The translations under genes were made by a program, and so were the position numbers. From NCBI RefSeq assembly GCF_032452875.1, contig NC_083868.1, forward strand, positions 98,700,537 to 98,764,536: a stretch of DNA of 64,000 bases, in the 5' to 3' direction. Below, in pieces: positions 57,739-64,000 of this stretch. The notes under the pieces were generated by a model. That model ran no database searches, was not told the origin of the DNA, and saw only the letters and a list, made by a program, of their open reading frames with translations. Every line of letters begins with the position of its first letter. Within the stretch, counting starts at the first letter, position 1. The stretch comes from Bos javanicus. Its lineage: Eukaryota > Chordata > Mammalia > Artiodactyla > Bovidae.

Positions 57739-58566
57739 GTACAAGCTGGAATCAAGATTGCCGGGAGAAATATCAATAACCTCAGATATGCAGATGACAC
57801 CGGCTTTATGGCAGAAAGTGAAGAAGAACTAAAGAGCCTCTTGATGAAAGTGAAAGAGGAGAGTGAAAAAGTTGGCTTAAAGCTCAACATTCAGAAAACG
57901 AAGATGATGGCATCCGGTCTCATCACTTCATGGGAAACAGATGGGGAAACAGTGGAAACAGTGGCTGACTCTATTTTGGGGGGCTCCAAAATCACTGCAA
58001 ATGGTGATTGCAGCCATGAAATTAAAAGATGCTTACTCTTTGGAAGGAAAGTTATGACCAACCTAGACAGCATATTAAAAAGCAGGGACATTACTTTGCC
58101 AACAAAGGTCCATCTAGTCAAGGCTATCATTTTTCCAGTAGTCATGTATGGATGTGAGAGTTGGACTATAAAGAAAGCTGAGCGCCAAAAAATTGATGCT
58201 TTTGAACTGTGGTGTTGGAGAAGACTCTTGAGAGTCCCTTGGACTGCAAGGAGATCCAACCAGTCCATCATAAAGGAGATCGGTCCTGAGTGTTCATTGG
58301 AGGGACTGATGAAGCTGAAACTCCAGTACTTTGGCCACCTGATGCAAAGAGCTGACACATTTGAAAAGACCCTGATGCTGGGAAAGATTGAGAGCAGGAG
58401 GAGAAGGGGACGACAGAGGATGAGATGGTTGGATAGCATCACTGACTCAATGGACATGGGTTTGGGTAGGCTCCGGGAGTTGGTGACGGACAAGAGTTGG
58501 TGACTTGCAAAGAGTCAGACACGACTGAGTGACTGAACTGAACTGAACTGAATTGAATTGAACTGA
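57739..58566 (+). mobile_element. BovB LINE, 5'-truncated, with (ctgaa)n tail
   Basis: From acaagctggaatcaagattg to a tail of repeated ctgaa/ttgaa units (58529-58566). It inserted antisense to the EGF exon, about 425 bp upstream of the exon acceptor. No duplication could be identified. Confidence 0.93.
57808..58503 (+). pseudogene. BovB reverse transcriptase C-terminal frame
   Basis: A 231-codon open frame. The same frame is open upstream of the Met and includes the catalytic YADD at 57787-57798, so the Met is not a real start. Visible blocks are MAESEEELKSLLMKVKEESE, then YGCESWTIKKAE, then WCWRRLLRVPWTARRSNQS and RRRRGRQRMRWLDSI. It ends prematurely (TDKSW stop) where sibling copies continue through REAW and AAVHGV: a deletion near 58494 removes that part. 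The endonuclease and first RT blocks are absent. Remnant of a non-autonomous 5'-truncated insertion. Confidence 0.8.
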
Positions 58567-58580
58567 ATCACTATATCTTT

Positions 58581-58791
58581 AGGTCTTCCCTGTATCTCAA
58601 AGGATTAAGAGTTCTCCTGCAATGCAGGAGACCATGGTTTGATTCCTGGGTCAGGAAGATCCTCTGGAGAAGGGAATGGGAATCCACTCCAGTATTCTTG
58701 CCTGGGAAATCCCATGGACAGAGAAGACTGGTGGGCTACAGTCTGTGGGGTCGCAAAGAGCTGGACATGACTGAGCAACTAACACTACTAT
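58581..58791 (+). mobile_element. Bov-tA SINE
   Basis: Plus-strand copy with a diverged head (cttccctgtatctcaaagga). Duplication tatatcttt at 58572-58580 and 58792-58800. It sits just after the BovB tail. Confidence 0.93.
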
Positions 58792-58800
58792 TATATCTTT

Positions 58801-59430
58801 GGCATTGCACTAGACAGTGTAGGGGAAGGTAAAAGGGTCATTTCATGATTTCCAATGGTTCAAATCCAGCTGGGGTGGAGGACTACACAGAAGTGTGATG
58901 TGGTTGTGTCCATGTGCTGGATATGTCCACAGCCCACTTCTTAACTTGTGTTCAGAAAGCACCCTTACAGATAGGGCTTGATTTTATGTACATCCAACCA
59001 GCTTCCAGTTGCTAAGCATTCCAAATTCTCTGCAGGTTTGATAGTGAGTGGCCTGTTCTGCTCAAAGTAGCCACTTCTGTACGCTCACTTGCTGACAATG
59101 GTATTTGTTTTATGAGGTAATTGTGGCTGGAAGAGAGAGACAGTGGAGAGGGCAGAAAGGAAGTGGGGGGGTAGTAAGTAAAGATGGGAGAGTGAAGAAA
59201 GGAGAGATGGGGGTGGGCAATGAGCTAAGTCAGGAGCAGCAGAAGAAGCTGACAATGTAGAAGCATTGCCAAAGGGGAGATGAGTCTCCATAATGGTAGA
59301 ATCAAGACTGCAGAGCACTGATAACTAAAAAAAAATGATGCAGAGTGGGGATGGTGCACCTCAACTGGATAAAACTGATTTTGCCTGAGGCCTGGCTCTG
59401 CAGCTGTAGAAATAAATTTTATTAGTTTTT
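58801..59430. other. Unique sequence with purine-rich tract
   Basis: No gene. A G/A-rich stretch with few pyrimidines on the plus strand runs from about 59125 to 59218. Confidence 0.5.
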
Positions 59431-59441
59431 AGGTAAATTTT

Positions 59442-59702
59442 TGGAGAAGGCAATGGCACCCCACTCCAGTACTCTTGCCTGGAAAATCCCATGGACAGAG
59501 GAGCCTGGTAGGCTGCAGTCCATGGAGTCGCTAAGAGCGACTTCATTTTCACTTTTCACTTTCATGTATTGGAGAAGGAAATGGCAACCCACTCCAGTGT
59601 TCTTGCTTGGAGAATCCCAGGGACAGGGGAGCCCGGTGGGCTGCTGTCTATGAGATCGCACAGAGTCGGACACGACTGAAGCGACTTAGCAGCAGCAGCA
59701 GC
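59442..59702 (+). mobile_element. BovA2 dimeric SINE
   Basis: Full dimer with AGC tail. Duplication aggtaaatttt at 59431-59441 and 59703-59713. A short deletion removes ggacacgactga in the left monomer (ctaagagcgacttc). Confidence 0.96.
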
Positions 59703-59760
59703 AGGTAAATTTTCACTGAAGTGTGCCATACACATACAAAAGTAAACATGTCTTAAGTTT

Positions 59761-60242
59761 TGTTAGGGGAAGCACACTGACTGAAACCGCCCACCCTGGC
59801 CAGGCCCCTACTAACCATTTGCATGAGTTGTTTTACAACAGGAGGTCCTGGTAAGGAACATGGAACTAATAAGCCACCACCAACTGGAAGAGTTCAGGAA
59901 AGGTCAAAAGGAGACACCACGTGTCCGACCACCTCCCAGAATCCTTCTTGCTGGTATCCATCTTGGCTGAGTGATGTTTGCACCACCAGGAAGGACTCTG
60001 AGTCAGAATGATTGGCTAAAGACAACCGGGAAACTAATCCCATCACCATAAAACCCAAACTGCAAGCCACGTGGCAGAGCAGTTCTCCTGGGTTCCCTTA
60101 CCCTACTGCTCTCCACCCCGGTGCCCTTTCCCAATAAAATCTCTTGCTTTGTCAGCACATGTGTCTCCTCAGACAATTCATTTCTGAGTGTAAGACAAGA
60201 GACCACTTTCGGGCCCTGGAAGGGGTCCCCCTTCCTGCAACA
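59761..60242 (+). mobile_element. Solo class I ERV LTR (BTLTR1-like)
   Basis: A 482-bp unit beginning TGTTAGGGGAAG and ending CTTCCTGCAACA, imperfect inverted termini with TG...CA ends. The 4-bp duplication gttt (59757-59760 and 60243-60246) is the length typical of gammaretroviruses. accataaaac (60046) is a TATA-like site and aataaa (60133-60138) the polyadenylation signal. No gag, pol or env flanks it, so it is a solo LTR left by recombination. The family name is tentative. Confidence 0.85.
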
Positions 60243-60349
60243 GTTTGATAAGTTTTCAAACATAAAATATAGCAATGCAACCCCAAGAAACAGACCATTG
60301 CTAACATCCAGAGTGTTCTGCCTAGCTGAAGGTAACAACCATCCAAATC

Positions 60350-61740
60350 TTTAACACTATAGGTTAGTTTTGTCTTTCTGAGTTCTACATAACTGATCAT
60401 ACTGTGCATATTTTTGTGTCTGTCTTCTTTTGTCCAGTATTCTGTTTGAGATTATGAAACTGTACCTGTAGTCTGTTCATTTTTATTCCTGTATATCATT
60501 CACATATATGAATATACCATATTTTTTATTTACTCATTTCATAGTTAATGGGAATTTACCTATTTTCTTATTTTTGGTTATTGTAAAGAGTGTCTCGATG
60601 AACATCCTCACACATGCCTTTGATAGACCTACATATACATTTCTGTTGGGTAATATATCTAGGATTGGAATTGCTGGGTCAAAAGCTATGTTAGATTCTG
60701 CTTTAGTAGTACAGCCAAATAGTCTTCTAAAGAGGCGATTCTAATTTACACTCCCATCAGTGGTGTGTTAGAGACCAGATGCCACTCGTCCTTTGTAGTG
60801 CTTGGGATATTCTATTTTGTTTTGTTTTTCATTTTAGCTCTTCTGAAGAGTATACAGTAGCATCACATTGTGATTTTAATTTGCATTTTCCAGGTGATTA
60901 ATTAGGTTAAGTACCTTTTTCATGTTATTGGCCATTTGGATAAAATCTTGTTTAAGTGCTTATTCAAATATTTTGTCCATTTGTTCAATCAATTCTTAAA
61001 ACACTGGTTCATTAACTAGTGGATCACATAGAATGCTAGAGAAATTGTAGCAGTATTTATCCTTGTATGGCTTCTGAAATTATAAAGATACATTTTAACA
61101 TTTCACTGTAAGGAATACTGTGTACTGTAGGGTGTTTTTTTTTTTTTTAGTAGATTACTTTTATCAGATTAGGAAAGTTCCTGTCTATTTTAGTTCTTAA
61201 GTATTTGTATCACAAAGAGACCATTTTTCCACTTTTTTCTATTATCTTAAAAAATTTTGTTTAAGGTTTCTTCTTACTTACATGTTTGGAAGAATTCAGT
61301 TATAATACTGTCTGGGCCTGGGATTGTGTTTGTGTATGTGTGTATGTGTGCATTGACTTTTAATTATTGATTCCACTTTTATAATAAATAAGAATAAGAA
61401 TATTCATATTTTCATTTAAACATGTTAGACAAACTATGTTTGAAGGAATTTGTCCATTTCATATAAATATTCAAATTTATTACTGTTAATTTATTCATAA
61501 CATTCTCATACCATCTTTTTAATGCCTGTTCAATTTGTAGGAAGGTTCTTTTCCCGTTCTTGAAATAAATAATGTGCATCTTCTCTTTTCATCTCCATCA
61601 GATTTTTGTCTATTTATCTAGTTGGAAAACCCTGAATGAATAATTTGGCCAACCCAATATCTTCATATTTTCCAAGGACAAACTTTTGGCTGTATTGATT
61701 TCTTTCAGTGCTCTGCTTCTAAGTTCTTGATTTTGAAATT
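60350..61740 (-). repeat. Old L1M LINE, antisense
   Basis: Antisense ORF2 phrases in order: ggaattgctgggtcaaaagc, taatttacactcccatcagt, ttttaatttgcattttccag, gaattcagttataatactgt ctgggcctg, and caaacttttggctgtattga. Decayed, with gaps. It appears to continue at 62650 after a later insertion. Confidence 0.7.
61621..61657 (-). repeat. Mariner terminal repeat remnant
   Basis: Reverse complement reads ttgggttggccaaattattc attcagggttttcc, close to the terminal inverted repeat of ruminant mariner elements (ttgggttggccaaaaagttc). TA lies at each side (61619-61620 and 61658-61659). Only one terminus is left. Confidence 0.6.
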
Positions 61741-61849
61741 TAGTTAACTGAGTTTTGGCTTTTCTTCTTTAAAAATATTTCTGATTACCTATAAGTATAA
61801 AACAAACCATCTTTAAACTAAGTGACTTGTAGAGGCAATTTACTATTAT

Positions 61850-62590
61850 CTTTCACATTTCTGGGGATTGGAGAGTCACCTGGGTGGTTCTTATTTGGGT
61901 TTTCACATATGCTAGCAGTCAGGTGACAGCTTGGGTTAGATTTGCACACAGGTTTATTCATTCAGATATTGGGATTTGGGCTGAGAGGAACATGGGCTTC
62001 CCAGTGGCTCTAGTGGTAAAGAACTCCCTGCAATGCAGAAGATGCTGGTTTGATCCCTGGGTTGGGAGGATCCCTTGGAGGAGAGCATGGCAACCCATTT
62101 CAGTACTCTTTCCTGGAGAATCCCATGGACAGAGGAGCCTGGCAGGCTACAGTCCACAGAATCGCAAAGAGTTGGACACATCTGAAGCAACTGAGCATGC
62201 ACACAATTGGAACATATGAGAGACTGCTCGGGCATCTCTCTTTATTTCCATATGCCTAACTTTGAATTTCTCATTGCCTCGTGGTCTCAGGATAAAGACA
62301 TTTTACCAATACATGGTGGTTATCATTACCCAGAGAGACAATTCTAAGAGATCCAACAGAGGCTGTAAGGATTCTAATGACCTAGCTTTGAAAGTCACAT
62401 AGCGTCCCTTCTTATACATCTATTGGATAATGCAGGCACAGGTGAGCTGAGATTCCAAGAGACGGAAGAATTTCTTCTCACAATATGGGCTTTGTAGGTG
62501 TGTCCAGTGAAGCAAGAAATTGATGGTAGTCTTCTTGGAGAGAGTGTATCACCCTGATATGTTTGTTTAAGCCTATACATTTTCCTAAAA
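61850..62590. repeat. Unclassified ancient repeat candidate split by a Bov-tA
   Basis: cacatttctggggattggag and gctagcagtcaggtgacagc before the SINE, and ggctgtaaggattctaatga and cccttcttatacatctattg after it, resemble a medium-reiterated mammalian repeat that separates the two antisense L1M blocks. Family not determined. Confidence 0.35.
61994..62206 (+). mobile_element. Bov-tA SINE
   Basis: gggcttcccagtggctctag to gagcatgcacacaattgg. Short duplication ggaacat (61987-61993 and near 62208). Confidence 0.85.
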
Positions 62591-62649
62591 ATAAGGATTA
62601 TCTGCATCCCACAGGCTTTGCTGTGTTATGACTTAATTATCATTCAACT

Positions 62650-64000
62650 CAAAATACTTCCTAATCTAAATCAACATTTTTTTGTTTGGGTCATTTTAGG
62701 TATATTTGGGGGATTTTCAAACATTTGAGGAACTTCGAATCATCTTGTTATTATGAAATGATAGATTAATTCTCCTGGGTATAGAGAATATGTTCTTCAT
62801 GACTTCAGTTCTTCAAGATTTGTTAAGTCTTGATTTATATTCCAGCATATGGTCAATTTTGGTTTAAAAAAATCTATATTTACTTGAAATATAATTATAT
62901 TTATATTTTTAAATATTTATATCAAGTATATAATTTACTTGATATACTTACAGTTGCCAGGTGCTATGTTTTCTGTACGTATATATGAATATATGATTAT
63001 GTGTGTATGTTAGCTGCTCAGTCGTGTCTGACTCTTTGTGACCCCATAGACTATACCTCACTGGGCTCCTCTGTTTATGGAATTTTCCAGGCAAGAATAC
63101 TAGAGTGGGTTGCCATTCCCTTCTCCAGAGGGTCTTCCCAAACCAGGGATCGAACCCAGGTCTCCCACATTGCAGGCAGATTCAGATATTTCAAATATGT
63201 ATGACACTTACACATTTAGGAAAAATGTATAATGAGGTCAAGTTTATTCATCACGCTTCTCATATCTTTGTATCCTTATGAACTTTTAATGTTTGTCAAT
63301 ATATCAGTTAGTGAGAGGCATAGTAAATTCTCTCTGATTTCACACTTGTGTTTTATAATGGCAATTTTTGGTTTACTTATTTTGAAGCCCTATTATGAGT
63401 GGCAAACAAGTTTAGAATTTCCACATCTTCCAACAGATTAAACCTTTGCTATTGTAAAATGTTCCTCTTTAGCTCCAGCTATATTTTTTTAATTAAAATA
63501 TAGGTATTAGAAAATATGGTCCTGTCTAAGACATGCCTAAGACACTTTGTCCATGCCAAAAAATTCTTGATATTTGGTCTTGTACAAAAACTCCATTAGA
63601 CATCTTGTCCATAAGAAAACTGGTTCACACCAAAAGGTCCCAGATACTTGGCCTTGTCGAAAAACATTTTATTTTCTAAATTTTACTTTTAAATTTTTGT
63701 GTATTTGCTAAATTGAGAAATTATATTCATGTATCTTTGTATGTGTTATTTTAATATAACTAATATCTTTAAACTATAGTACTATATCATTGACTTTTAA
63801 TGTAATTACTCACATATTTGGATTAAATTTACCATTTATTTTCTTATTTTTCTAAATTTCCATATATTTTACATTACTTTTACTCTCTATATCCTTTTAA
63901 ACTTATTATTTTTAGTGTTTTATATGTACTCTTTATTAGGTTGTCAGTTAAATATTACTTTATTATCCTTTTAGTGGTTACTGTAGATATTACAATATCT
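62650..64000 (-). repeat. Old L1M LINE, antisense (continues off window)
   Basis: gttaagtcttgatttatatt ccagcatatggtcaattttg, tgctattgtaaaatgttcct and the AT-rich right end resemble antisense L1 ORF2 further 5' than the 60350-61740 block. It is interrupted by a Bov-tA at 62999-63182 and contains a 60-bp-scale direct repeat (63541-63666). Confidence 0.5.
62999..63182 (-). mobile_element. Bov-tA SINE, antisense, head truncated
   Basis: atgtgtgtatgttagctgct to cattgcaggcagattcag. The outer end of the tRNA-like head is missing. Confidence 0.9.

Noticed and set aside
1..64000. CRISPR arrays, operons, prophage or plasmid features
   Set aside because: The window is clearly mammalian; spaced repeats are dispersed SINEs and LINEs with target duplications, not direct-repeat/spacer arrays.

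Overview
The window is ruminant (bovid) nuclear DNA. The evidence is the repeat content: BovB (RTE-type) LINE copies, Bov-tA and BovA2 SINEs in both orientations, a bovine-type L1 with a G-rich 3'UTR, and older mammalian repeats (MIR, L2, MER5A, L1M, a MaLR LTR). There is no operon, CRISPR array, plasmid or phage structure and no complete host gene. The sequence is mostly AT-rich intergenic or intronic DNA dissected by retroposons.

The one host-gene feature I can support is a single internal exon on the minus strand (57191-57313). It is 123 bp, phase 1 at both ends, and encodes one calcium-binding EGF-like domain. The fifth conserved cysteine reads as tyrosine. The parent gene cannot be named from one exon.

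Layout. 0-10 kb: a CHR-type SINE, a short BovB, a SINE-plus-mRNA-like retrocopy, BovA2 copies, an L1 3' end, and a 990-bp BovB with a perfect 27-bp target-site duplication and a 321-codon open reverse-transcriptase frame. 11.7-14.4 kb: two BovB copies head to head, one split by an L1. 15.4-18.7 kb: an LTR, an internally deleted BovB with both target duplications, and a second LTR split by BovA2. 19-30 kb: SINEs, ancient repeats, a 58-bp inverted repeat and a MaLR LTR. 30-46 kb: mainly unique AT-rich DNA with nested BovB and Bov-tA insertions. 46.7-48.5 kb: a young 5'-truncated L1 bounded by an exceptionally long (about 142 bp) target duplication. 48.7-59.7 kb: many BovA2 and Bov-tA copies, the EGF exon and another BovB. 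59.8-64 kb: a solo gammaretroviral-type LTR and an old antisense L1 with later insertions.

The functional theme is retrotransposition history. L1 and BovB supply the machinery, and Bov-tA, BovA2 and a possible mRNA fragment are passengers. Three sites took two SINEs in succession at the same target. Element names come from recognition of consensus sequences by eye, not from a database search; boundaries are firm where a target duplication is given and approximate elsewhere.
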